From Tillandsia leiboldiana (Eukaryota > Streptophyta > Magnoliopsida > Poales > Bromeliaceae): a stretch of 64,000 nt of DNA. The stretch spans positions 1 to 64,000 of the forward strand of contig JAQNDB010000531.1 of NCBI GenBank assembly GCA_029204045.2, given 5' to 3'. The position numbers and the translations under genes were made by a program. Below are positions 10,553 to 20,738 of the stretch, piece after piece. Numbering within the stretch: position 1 is the first letter of the stretch; every line of letters starts with the position of its first letter. Below the pieces are notes generated by a model. That model was given only the letters and a program-made list of their open reading frames with translations. It made no database searches and was not told the DNA's origin.

Positions 10553-10942
10553 GTAAGTTTTATTGATCAAAATCTCGGTTTTTCACCGTTTTTCTCTTTT
10601 CCTCCTCAAACGTGATGAATTTCTTGGATCAACTTTGTCTGTGGATAGTTTTTGATCAAATTTCTTTTGAAATAAGAACTCTGGGTAGATTAGTTTTGAT
10701 TATATGCTAGGTATTCTCCTGATTAACGGATTTTTAGGCTTCGATTTCTAAAATTTCGGTTTTAGGGCATATAATAAGGATTTTCGAAAATCATGCAATT
10801 GATCTATTTTTAAAAGTCCTTTTGCAAAACTAATTTGATTCTTAGTCTCTCTACATGATTATGATTGTTTGGGTACAATTTTTCAATCTTTGAAAATTAA
10901 CAATTTTTTTTTTTTCATGTGTTCTTGAGTTGGTCTACACAG
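10553..10942 (+). other. Candidate 5'-UTR intron of envelope-like transcript (copia-1)
   Basis: A strong donor (CCAA|GTAAGT at 10553) and an acceptor (TCTACACAG| ending 10942) bracket 390 nt of T-rich sequence just before the env-like ATG at 10971. Both sites are kept in copia-2 (52051-52433). This is inferred from splice consensus and conservation. Confidence 0.5.
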
Positions 10943-10970
10943 GATTCCTTTTCTCAAGAAACCATTAGCA

Positions 10971-12443
10971 ATGGTGATCACTTGGATTGTTTTTCTACTT
11001 GCGGCTATGGTTCATACGAGAGACACCGTCAAGCCCAAGAGGGCTAAGAAGGCTAAGAAAGCGAAGAAAGCTAAAGATGATTCCGATACAGAATCTGAAA
11101 CGGAATCAATTAATTGGGATGAACTGCAAGTTGAAGCAACGACTGTTCCGACTGCTTCAAAGGGAAAAGCACCTGCAGAAACATCAAAGGCTCCGCCCAC
11201 TGCTGCTGAGAAAGGCAAAGCTCCAATGGAAGAAACTTATGGGAAGACAAGAAGAAAAAGTTTTGCTCGCAAAAGAGGGAGTGCACAAGGAATCTCCATT
11301 GAGCAACCAGCTGATAGGCAAGCACCTCCTCAAGACTTTGTCAGCTCGGCTAGAATAAAGGATTTTGAAAACAGAGAATGCATTGGAGAAAGGCATGTTG
11401 ATGTAAAAGCCTTAAAGCAGCGTTCTCAGACGTTTGGGACTTTGTTTGACCAGAGAAGTCTTGCTTCCATTTGTGATTTCCCGGAGACCACTGGGTATTG
11501 TCTTCACTCAGTGAGGATGTTTTATCAGAATGCCTGCTATCTAGTTGATCAGGAAAGCGGGCGTCGGGATTTTCAAACATTAGTCAAGAATGTCAGAATC
11601 AAAGTAACGCCTCAGCTAATTGGTGAAGTACTAGGGATGGACGCCCGAGCCGATGGCACTCATTACCTGAAGAATCAAGCCTTCAACACCTACTCCTGGA
11701 GAGTGGTAGTTGATGGAATCTGTGTTCCAAATACTCGGTCGACAGGAAACTCCGTTTTCTCGAAAGAACTACGACCAGAGTACCGCATCTTAAACCTTAT
11801 TGTTTGTTACAATATTATTCCAAACATGAACACAAAGGTTCTTCGGTGGGAAAGAATGATATTCCTTTATCTACTTGGAAACCCCGCAGCAGCAATGGGA
11901 GCTAACTTAAACATTCCCTACGTCATCTGGTCAAGGATGGCACGATATGTGGAGCAAGCTCATCCGTCAGAGAGACTACCTTTTCCAATGATCATCATGC
12001 GCATTCTTCGCAAATTTAAAGCTGACACAAATGCGAGGTCCTATCTGCACAGTCTAGGAACGATCAATGACACAACAATTGTAAAGTCTCTTTCGACGAA
12101 GCCAGATGAACCTTTCATACCTCTTCACCGGCAACGAGAACAACGACAACAAGCAACAACCTCTGCACCGGCAGCAGCTCCTCCAATGCAACCAGCACCA
12201 CCATCACAACCAGCACCTCCGGCACAACAAGCACCGCAATCAACTTCTGATGATGATGCATCTGTTACCTCAATCTATAAAGAACAGCAAAGGCTCTCCA
12301 ACGAGCAAGAACGTATATCAAATGAACTAATTGAGGTAAAGGAAGAAATAAAGAAGGTAAATAAAAATCAATCAGCAATGAACAAGCGAATAAAGAAGAT
12401 TTTCCAAATCCTCGGCTGTATCAGTTCAGACGAGTCTGAATAA
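10971..12443 (+). CDS. Envelope-like ORF of SIRE-type element (copia-1)
   Basis: The 490-codon protein has unknown function. A hydrophobic N-terminus (MVITWIVFLLAAM, residues 1-13) is followed by a Lys/Ala-rich basic tract (22-36), an acidic Asp/Glu/Ser stretch (37-55), and a large conserved region (about 112-385, ARIKDFENRECIGERHVDVK through MARYVEQAHP) resembling what is annotated in plants as a putative plant transposon protein domain. A Pro/Ala/Gln-rich linker (395-430) and a C-terminal heptad-like coiled coil (440-478) complete it. A second Met lies at codon 13, which would remove the hydrophobic segment. The position 3' of pol defines the env-like gene of SIRE elements; homology to a true retroviral envelope is not evident. 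Copia-2 encodes a near-identical 478-residue version. Confidence 0.85.
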   Translation: MVITWIVFLLAAMVHTRDTVKPKRAKKAKKAKKAKDDSDTESETESINWDELQVEATTVPTASKGKAPAETSKAPPTAAEKGKAPMEETYGKTRRKSFARKRGSAQGISIEQPADRQAPPQDFVSSARIKDFENRECIGERHVDVKALKQRSQTFGTLFDQRSLASICDFPETTGYCLHSVRMFYQNACYLVDQESGRRDFQTLVKNVRIKVTPQLIGEVLGMDARADGTHYLKNQAFNTYSWRVVVDGICVPNTRSTGNSVFSKELRPEYRILNLIVCYNIIPNMNTKVLRWERMIFLYLLGNPAAAMGANLNIPYVIWSRMARYVEQAHPSERLPFPMIIMRILRKFKADTNARSYLHSLGTINDTTIVKSLSTKPDEPFIPLHRQREQRQQATTSAPAAAPPMQPAPPSQPAPPAQQAPQSTSDDDASVTSIYKEQQRLSNEQERISNELIEVKEEIKKVNKNQSAMNKRIKKIFQILGCISSDESE

Positions 12444-13246
12444 TCCGTATCCTTTTAATTTCTGTTTATTATGCATATGTTTAAATCCTTCTGTTGTGCA
12501 GGTTTTTAAGTTTTAATTTGAGTTTTTAGTTCTCTAACTTAAACTGTTAACCATTCTCTCCACTTCTGTAATCTTTGGCTTTATTTGTGACAAAAAGGGG
12601 GAGAGAGTTTAGAACAATGATTTGAACAATGAACAATGATTGTGAAAATCTTGATGATGAAGATTTTGTATACATCAAGGTAATGAAGATTTTGTATACA
12701 TCAAGGTAAGTATCACTTCAATGAAGATTTTGTATACATCAAGGTAATGAAGATTTTGTATACATCAAGGTAAGTATCACTTCAACTTCAACTTTGGTTT
12801 TCATCTTGTGATTGTTTGCATGTCTCGACTAACTATTCGACTAACTATTTGGGCATGTAATATGACTAACAAGTTGATGTTGGACTAACTTTTTGTGACA
12901 TTTGGTTTTTAATTGCATAGAAGATATGTTGGTTTTTGACTATGATTCTCTTACATATCTGAATTCTCAAATGTCATGATGATCAGATAAACTCTATCTC
13001 TGTACTAGGTTTTGTATGCTAAATATTCTTGAGGTATCTAACGATCTCTTTTTGTCAAGAATGATTTCTTTGTGCAGAGAGTACAGATGTCTAAGTCTAG
13101 AGTCTGTTTTAGGAGTTTATCTCATGTTTTTAAATTTTTGGATCTCCATTATAAATTTTTGTTGTATGGTGATAGCAACAAAAATATCTTTTTGAATTTT
13201 CTTTAGTGGATCTGTGTTTTGTCACGAAACCGCCAAAGGGGGAGAT
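12444..13246 (+). other. 3' non-coding region of copia-1 with two polypurine tracts
   Basis: AAAAAGGGGGAGAGAG at 12592-12607 is a polypurine-like tract after the env-like ORF. The canonical tract AAAGGGGGAGA at 13235-13245 adjoins the 3' LTR. Between them lie short tandem repeats and A/T-rich sequence. Both tracts recur in copia-2 (54076-54090, 54798-54808). Confidence 0.8.
12657..12785 (+). repeat. Tandem repeat in copia-1 3' region
   Basis: The phrase GAAGATTTTGTATACATCAA occurs four times, arranged as a duplicated pair, each pair ending in GGTAAGTATCACTTCAA. Copia-2 has only a shortened relic of the ATCAAGGTAAGT motif here, so the expansion is specific to copia-1. Confidence 0.85.
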
Positions 13247-14597
13247 TGTTACGGAATTTGAGTTGGCGTAGTTTCGTGAAAGTCTCAAGTCTTGAAGATT
13301 GAAGGTGAAGAAAGTTGGATCATTTAACTCAATCTCAAGAAAGAAGAATTCAAAAGGATCAGGTATGTTTTACTAAAGATTTTGTGTGATCCGAATACTT
13401 CTTGTAGTGTAGAAACACTTGGAAGAATCTTTCATTGCATAAAAATCAAAAACTGGACTTGGGACATGTTCAGGATCCGGATCAGGTTGTTCGATCCGGA
13501 TCCCGAAGGTGGTTCGTTCATACACCAGTTCAATCCGGATCGTAGCCTCTCTTGATCCGGATCCCGAACACTGAGTTTACCATCTTCCTTGAACGATCCG
13601 GATCAGGCTTCGCAATCCGGATCCCGAACGTTGATGTTTGGTGAACTGTATGAACGATCCGGATCAAGCACTTCGATCCGGATCCCGAACCTTCGTTTTT
13701 CTGGAATTGCCTGACTCGTTGCGACGATCCGGATCACAGTTAATCCGATCCGGATCGCCGTCCGTAAAACCTCCAGAAATGTTAGGTTTTTGATTCTTAT
13801 CTCCTTCCTAGGGTTTCTAACCTATAAATAGACCCTATGATTCTTTTTCTAGGGTGAATCCACTGTGAATCGAAATAGCCGTCATTTTCATATATCATCT
13901 TATACGGCTCTAGATCCACATATAGAGAAGAAAGGAAATCATTAGAGAATACTCTATGTTTCTTCATCTATATTGATTAGTTTGATTCTAGGTTTTCATA
14001 CTCACATCTTGAGTTGAATCAAACTAATGAATACTTAGATGGTATTTCCGATCTATCTTTGATCTAAGTATTCGGCGGATCATCACCACCCAAAACAACG
14101 ATTTACCCCAAAAATCGGCGCGTGGATTCGCGTGTCCTTGTGGATTCAAGGTTCAACCGCTCTCATGGATTCGGAGCGAGGCACGTTCGTGGATTCGAAG
14201 GGTGCTATTGGGTGAAGACCGTGGATTCGGTCGGACGTCGTGGATTCGACGTTGGACGCCGTGGATTCGGCGTTGGGCGCTGATCGTGGATTCGAGAAGC
14301 GTCGCGGAGCGAGCGGAGAAGATCCTCTAGGAGCGTATGGAAAAGGTTGAGTCGTAAGTGTGTACGGTAAATCACCTTGTACGTGTTTTAATTCTAGTGG
14401 ATTTCTGCCGTGTTATCGGTCCCGTGGTTTTTTACTCCGGTGATGGAGTTTTCCACGTAAAAATCTTGCGTATTATTTTTATTTCCGCATTGGGTTTTTA
14501 TCGCAACGATTTTTTGAGTGTTTATGCGTTTACACCTATTCACCCCCCTCTAGGTGTTTTTTCCCCTATTTAGATCCTTATTACATATAACCCAACA
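13247..14597 (+). repeat. 3' LTR of copia-1
   Basis: It is 1351 bp, TGTTACGG...ACCCAACA, nearly identical to 2831-4180. It is followed by CGAAG (14598-14602), the right target-site duplication, and then by gypsy A RT sequence. Confidence 0.95.
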
Positions 14598-15470
14598 CGA
14601 AGCGCCGGTAGTACCCGGCTAATCCTAGAAAGCTTCGAACCTCTGTTACCGTCGTCGGTTGGGACCAGTCCGTCACCGAATCTATCTTCTTCGGATCGAC
14701 TGCGACCCCAGCCGCCGAGATTACGTGCCCCAGGAAGCCAACCTCTTGGAGCCAAAACTCACACTTTTTGAGTTTGGCGTAGAGTTTCTGTTCCCGTAGG
14801 GTTTGGAGGACTATGGGCAGATGTTCTTCATGTTCCTCGTCTGTACGGGAATAGATGAGGATATCGTCGATGAAGACCACCACGAATAAATCCAGGAAGG
14901 GTTTGAATACCCTGTTCATCATGTCCATGAACACCGCCGGGGCATTTGTGAGCCCGAACGGCATTACTGTAAATTCGTAATGGCCATAGCGAGTTCGAAA
15001 AGCCGTTTTGGGGATGTCCTCCCCCTTGACCTGGACCTGATCATAGCCCGACTGCAGGTCAATCTTTGAAAACACCGTCGCCCCCTGTAGTTGGTCGAAG
15101 AGGTCGTCGATCCTTGGCAGGGGGTACTTGTTCTTAACGGTGACCTTATTTATCTCCCGGTAGTCGATGCACAACCGGAGACTTCCGTCCTTCTTCCTCA
15201 CAAACAGGACGGGCGCGCCCCAGGGTGACGCGCTAGGCCTGATGAAGCCCTTATCCAAAAGGTCCTCCAACTGTGCCTTAAGTTCCTTCAGCTCCGCGAA
15301 GGCCATCCTGTACGGTGCCTTGGTGATGGGTTTGGTGCCGGGAAGTAGTTCAATAGGGAAGTCGACTTCTCGTTCCGGCGGCGCTCCGGGGAGCTCTGCC
15401 GGAAACACGTCCGGAAATTCCCTTACCACGGGACCGCTGATCCCTATCTGGGGAGCGGCCCTGAACTACC
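14598..15470 (-). pseudogene. Ty3/gypsy reverse transcriptase (gypsy A), split by copia-1
   Basis: The minus-strand frame runs open from about 15465 to the insertion. It begins GPVVREFPDVFPAELPG, the start of a Tekay/Del-like RT, and includes CIDYREINKVT, FSKIDLQSGY, the catalytic FIDD box in VVFIDDILIYSRTDEEHEEH, and ends SFLGLAGYYRRF at the copia-1 target site. The remaining pol is at 1943-2830. An in-frame stop lies just upstream (about 15472), and the protease and gag 3' end are missing. Unlike the left fragment, this 0.85 kb has no frameshift. Confidence 0.9.
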
Positions 15471-15696
15471 TATCGGCCCATTAGGTCCTCGGCTGCAAGG
15501 CATAGGGTGGAGCCTATTTATTCCTTGCATGGCCCTTAACGGGCCCCGAGTACACAAGGTTCTCCTATGCTTCGAAGCCCGCCCGCGCACATCGGCTGGG
15601 GGAGGCTTCGCCTAATACTTAAGGATTTTAGATCGAGGGAGGGAGAGAGAGAGTCTAACAGGGGTAGCAGGCTAAGGTGTAACCGGTGCTCCTAAT
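15471..15696. other. Unassigned segment replacing gypsy A gag 3' end and protease
   Basis: About 225 bp separate gag from RT where roughly a kilobase encoding the zinc knuckle and protease is expected. It contains a GA-rich run (GAGGGAGGGAGAGAGAGAG near 15634) and no recognisable coding sequence. It could be filler DNA at a deletion or a small insertion. Confidence 0.5.
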
Positions 15697-16480
15697 CTAA
15701 GAGGGAAAAGAGAAACCAAATCTTACAAACTCCCTTTGATATTCCATGACCGAGCGGTTCCCTTGTCTAATGTTCTTCAGGTCGTCTTCCAATTGCCGCT
15801 TGACGCTATCGGAGAAGAAAGCGCCAAAAAGTTCCTCTCTAAAGGCCGACCATGTCGGTAGCGGGTCGTTTGTAGACGGATCCGGGCGTACCGTCTTCCA
15901 CCAGATGCGTGCATTCCCTTCGAGGAAGTGGACGGCTAGTGGAACCCGCTCGTGTTCCTCCATCAGTAGGTCCTCGAAGAGTTTTTCCATGGTATCTACC
16001 CATTTCTCGACGACCCGTGGATCGGTCGTCTCTCCCTCAAAAGTGGGAGGGTCATGCTTCTTGAACCTAGTCAAATTCGTCCTGACCCTTTCTCGCGTCG
16101 TTCGTTGCTCCGTGATCCCTCCTACAGCGGCGGACCCCCCCGAGAGTAGGGGTCGTTCCTGCCTCCCCTGCTGTTGCTCCCATCACGGGCCCCATGGTCG
16201 TCGGAGTAGGTACATCCCTTGGGGATGGGGGCTATTCCGTCGTCGTGCCACCCGTCCCTTGCGGTCCCGTAGTGGGTGCGGTGGCTTCGGGCGGAGGGGT
16301 CGGGTCGCGCTCGGCTGGCGCGGTTGCCTGTTGCTGCGTCAGGTGACGAACCTGCTCCGTCAGCGTCGCTAATTGCCCGGCCATTTCTCGTAGTTGTCGT
16401 TGGAGGAGCTGGTTCTATGCGGTGGCCGGGGTCACTCTGTCCGCGTCCGCATTCTCGGTGGACGATCTAGTCCGGCCCAT
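15697..16480 (-). pseudogene. Ty3/gypsy gag (gypsy A)
   Basis: Gag probably starts at 16480 (MGRTRSSTENADADR) and carries a retrotrans_gag capsid domain at 15697-16074: FEGETTDPRVVEKWVDTMEK, RIWWKTV, FREELFGAFF, MEYQREFVRFG. Two in-frame stops (near 16416 and in the Thr-rich linker near 16228) and at least one frameshift near 16075 disrupt it. The C-terminal zinc knuckle is lost at 15696. It lies just inside the 5' LTR and primer site, as expected. Confidence 0.85.
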
Positions 16481-16683
16481 CGTCCGCTATAGACAAAGAA
16501 ACCATGTTAACCCTAAGGTTATAACCCTAACACCCTGTCTTACGATTACACCTACATTACGTCCCCTTTTCCCCGTACTCTTACGTACTACGCACCTATA
16601 CCTTGGTTATCTCATGTCTAATTTGCTTGTGGCACCTTACACTGTGGATGTGGATCACGTCTACTATGGTTATGGTTGTTTTT

Positions 16684-16694
16684 CTCTGATACCA
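16684..16694 (-). other. Primer-binding site of gypsy A
   Basis: On the minus strand this reads TGGTATCAGAG, matching initiator-Met tRNA, a few bases inside the LTR end (...GGGGGCGTGACA). It fixes the element's orientation as minus. Confidence 0.85.
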
Positions 16695-17634
16695 TTTAAT
16701 CTGTCACGCCCCCGGGGGTTTTTGAGTCTATCAAAGCGGAAAATCGCGTGTATCTTTTTTTTTTCTTCTTAACAAGGTAATTTAAACCTTATCCCCGGTG
16801 CGTGCCAGACCGCCACATACGCAAATTCTCCCTGCCCACGGACAGAGTCTCCTTTGTATATGCACGGCGTCTCATTTACAACAACATACATCAAACACCA
16901 ACCATCAACCATACAATAGACATACATCATCAAGCGGAATATTAAAGCGGCATCAGTGTTTAGAAAGGATAAAGCCAGCGGTTGCAAAACCTGTGCCCAC
17001 ACGGCACTTCGTTTTGAGAAAACCTTTTCGAAGTCATTTGGTTTATCATGAAAACGTGCCGCATAAGAAAACATCACCAAAAGAACCGAAATATAAAAGT
17101 ACACCTCATCCACAGCGCTAAGTAATACATGTCCACGAATATTACGACCCACAAGCAAATTAACTAAATTAAGCGTAAGAGAAATGAGATAATAAAAACC
17201 AAGTGTTCTGACTACGGCCCTCGCGACGCAGTCTCACCGCCCTCCCGGCTAACACACCTCGTAACACCTGTCACGGAGTGGGTAATGTCAGTGACAAACA
17301 AAGTAGATGTCTATTATCAATAAGGAATAAGAAGCAAACCGAATACACCGGAACCATTTCGCTAAAACCCTGCACATATTAAGCTGGGCCCCAACCCCAG
17401 ATTTATCAATTAAATTGGGCACCAACCTCAGATTATTTGTCGGAGAGACTAAAGTCTCCCCTCGTGCGCAAACACCTCTTTGATGCGTTTAACCCCTTCA
17501 CGGTGCTGGTGTGCTATTCCCAGCGGGCGCGAAGGGGTCCTCACGGCTCCCACCCCTTTGTGAGGAACACGGGCCATAAGAGACCACTCTTCCGAAAAAG
17601 TACACCCATGCGGAGGCCAATCCGCCTGTGTACG

Positions 17635-20600
17635 TGTCACGCCCCGAGACCGTCAATTTGAACAGTTCGGGCGCGCCAACAGACCCGCCAATCGGGCATG
17701 ACCTTTCAAGACCCGAAAGGAACAATGTAATCTTTTAAATGTTTAAGTTTCAAGTTGGAAAAAGGAAAAAAAAAATAAGGTTGTATTTTGCATTGTAGTT
17801 TCATGCTAAAAGAGAGTTGTAATACTAAACAAAAGTATTTATTTTCGCTCAAGCGTTGTACTTTCATTTCTTCTAACTATCTGTTTGAATGACTGAAAGT
17901 TTTAAATTTATAGATCCTTCCTCTGATTGCTTATTCTTCCGCTATATTGAATTGATATTGTTGGATAATGTGACACCCCCGGAATTTGGATTAGTCCTCT
18001 ATATAAATGATATAATAGGACTAAATCTCTAACCCGGCTATAGCATTTTGGATGGTAGCAAGATCCAAGAGGAACATGAGAGTTAAGCGTGCTAGAGCTA
18101 GAGTAGTTCTAGGATGGGTGACCCCCCTGGGAAGTGGGGCGTTTCAGTTGGTATCAGAGCCATTCACCAGCCGGAAATGTGGGATGAGTCTCGGCTGAGC
18201 CAGGGTTATATAGCGGGTAGAGCGAGGCTCCCCGGCTAATGACCGTGGTGAGTGGAGTGTAGCTCCTCACAAGGTCGGCTAAGGCTAGCGAGACGAGTCT
18301 CACATAGCCTGGTGCTTGTGAGTGTGCTTGAGCCTGACGTGGACGTCAAGGCTTAAAGGGGGGAAGAATGTGACACCCCCGGAATTTGGATTAGTCCTCT
18401 ATATAAATGATATAATAGGACTAAATCTCTAACCCGGCTATAGCATTTTGGATGGTAGCAAGATCCAAGAGGAACATGAGAGTTAAGCGTGCTAGAGCTA
18501 GAGTAGTTCTAGGATGGGTGACCCCCCTGGGAAGTGGGGCGTTTCAGTACGTGCAGCATCCGAAAACGGATTTGCCGAGATCGGCGTGTCATGAGCACCG
18601 CGACCGTAGCCGCTTCAATTGTTAGATAAAAACACAATTATGCGAAAGGTTAAACTGTCCATCTACTTTGTTAGATAAATTAAGAGCACTTTAATGACGA
18701 TAGATGCACTTACTGCACTCGTTGCACTTATCGCAACCGTACCCACCTGGAATGAAGATATACGACCGCTCCCAAGACCCTCTTAAGCAATCGGAACTTC
18801 ACGCGGCCTAACGGAACAACCAAAGGCACAAATTAGCACCTCACCCTAATCAGGTAACATCAGTGGTCCCAACCACTGTAACAATGAACCCACCAAAATC
18901 GAAATCACTGCACCTAGAGGATCGCGACGTCAATCAAAAACCCAACAAATCAAAACCGTCAAGTAACACCGCACACTTAGCTCAAATCGGTAACATCGAA
19001 GACTAACAACAACCGGACCGCGACTATTTCGTCGCGAACTCCGTCGGAACCCAAAACCGCTAACGGAAATCCAACAAAACTCAATCCTTAACCGGTAGCC
19101 CACTCGGGACGTCAATGGTTAAAACCAAGAAGGCCCCGACGGCGGAAATGATGAGAAAAGAGACCCGACGGCGCGCCCCCGACGATTTCGTCGAGGCGCG
19201 GAGCGTCGGCAAAATTAGCACCCGACATAATAAAACAGTGACCAAAAAGATCCCAAGTTGCCATGCCAAGAAAACCGTGGAGATTGTGATCCCAACGGCG
19301 AAGACGGCGCTCAAAACGGTGGAAAAACGGACCCAAACGGAGCCACCGAACTTTGGGCTGTCGGGTGGTGCACAGGGCAGGCGCGGACCGGGTTTACAGT
19401 GTCGGCGGCTGCGCGGAATGCGCCGGGTGCATGCAGGAAGCGTGCACCGTGCATTCTGGGCCGGGCCGGTGCACGACACGAGCGCGCACCGGGCTCACGG
19501 CCGCACGGGCCTGCGGCACACACCGGGTGCACGCTGTTGCGTGCACCGCGCCTGAGCGGGCCGGGCCGGCGCACGAAGGCGTGCGCCGGGTCTGCAGCTT
19601 CCGTGCCGTGGGGCGTGCGCCGGGTGCACGCTCTGGCCCGTGGACCGCGGGCTGAGAAACCCGTACGGGGTGAACAGTAATGCCTCTTTTTCGGTTTTCT
19701 TCTCCGTTTTCGCTCCCGTGCGACTCCGGCGACGACCCCACGAACATGGTAACGACGGCGGCGGCCTCCCGTTTAACAACGGCGGCGGCGGCCTCCCGTT
19801 AACCCACTATGTTCCAACGAAACATCCCCAAAAATTCCCGAATAAATACACGATAATTCTAATGACTAAACCAACGATCGACGAACAACCAAAACGTCGA
19901 TCGGAGGTCCGATAACAAGAAACCGATTAAAAACCACCAATTAAAATCCGATAAAAATCCTCGATCACACCCGGTCAAGAACGAGAATAAAACATGGATC
20001 AAAACCCGACGAAAATCCGCGATCGATGTTCCGATTAAAATCACCTTACAAGGACACGATAAACCCCCAATTAATTTAACAACCGCAACGATGTTCACTA
20101 ACCTTAATTTATCGGAATTAAAGAACCGATCTTGTTTCCTTTCGGCGTTGGGGACCAGGATCCGCTCCCCGTAGACGATGGCGTCTCGTTCTCCGATCTC
20201 CGGCACGTGAATCAGGGCGATCGGGTTCCTCCGCTTCCTCCTTCTTTTCCTCTTTTCTCCTCCGGTTAGGGTTCCGTCTTTTCTTTTCTTTTTCTCTTCT
20301 CACCGATTAGGGTTTTTATTTTTCTTTTCTTTTCTTTCCAATAATCGGGATCCCTTATATAGCTCGTATTAAATCTTTAATTAATTCCCTTTTTAATTAG
20401 TACGTAAGAGAATTCTATTTTCCCTCATGGATAATTAATTAACTAATTAATTATCCCCTACGAGATAACCCACCTTATTTCTAACGGGTGCAAGATATTT
20501 TGCGTGGATTCCGATGCATGACTTAATCACCGTATCACTAGGAATTCCGTTTCGGGAGATCCCGATATCGGATTTCAGATCCGATCGCACCATTGGCTTT

Positions 20601-20738
20601 CTTTTTCCGCGCTCTATCGCAGAAAAATACCAGCACCTCACAATGGCCAACTTTTAAGAATTGCATAATTTTATTTCACTTAAAGGCTTAAATGACTATA
20701 TGTAAGTCAAAAATACCCCGAAAGGCCGAATTACTACA
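17635..20738 (-). repeat. Solo LTR E of a Tekay-like gypsy, containing Cassandra-1
   Basis: It begins TGTCACGCCCCGAG and ends GAATTACTACA, and is flanked by GTACG at 17630-17634 and 20739-20743. Its minus strand runs TGTAGTAATTCGG...GGGGCGTGACA with a TATA box CTATATAAGGG near 20352-20363. Subtracting Cassandra-1 leaves about 2.5 kb. The middle (19340-19640) is very GC-rich with repeated GTGCACC motifs. No internal domain is present, so it arose by LTR-LTR recombination. A third GTACG at 18547-18551 leaves an alternative parsing open. Confidence 0.65.
17969..18546 (+). mobile_element. Cassandra-type TRIM retrotransposon (Cassandra-1)
   Basis: Two 178-bp LTRs (17969-18146, 18369-18546) flank 222 bp with a primer site TGGTATCAGAGC (18149-18160) and a polypurine tract AAAGGGGGGAAGAA ending 18368. 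The LTRs contain a 5S-rRNA-like stretch (GAGTTAAGCGTGCTAGAGC, CTAGGATGGGTGACC, CTGGGAAG), the hallmark of Cassandra, with the A-box and C-box of an RNA polymerase III promoter. It encodes no protein, so it depends on other elements for movement. The LTRs end ...GGCGTTTCA rather than ...GGCGTCACA as in Cassandra-2. Flanking 5-mers (GATAA, GTACG) do not match. Confidence 0.9.

Larger units (their letters stand above)
2831..14597 (+). mobile_element. Complete SIRE/Maximus-type Ty1/copia retrotransposon with envelope-like ORF (copia-1)
   Basis: The 11,767-bp element has LTRs at 2831-4180 and 13247-14597, a primer-binding site, gag-pol, a second envelope-like ORF, a polypurine tract and a perfect CGAAG duplication. 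The LTRs differ, by eye, at two substitutions and four small indels in about 1350 bp, so insertion was recent. The gag-pol-env-like order and Met-tRNA primer are typical of the SIRE lineage. It sits in gypsy A in the opposite orientation. Only the 5' portion of gag is frameshifted; everything from the first zinc knuckle onward is open. Confidence 0.97.

Noticed and set aside
18060..18146. 5S rRNA gene
   Set aside because: Only part of 5S is matched, it lies inside short LTRs with primer site and polypurine tract, and it recurs in Cassandra-2; it is a Cassandra element, not an rRNA gene.
18552..20738. Separate element starting TGCAGCATCC, also flanked by GTACG
   Set aside because: The start is not the usual GGGGCGTGACA-type LTR end of this group, while 17635 is; kept as an alternative in the findings.
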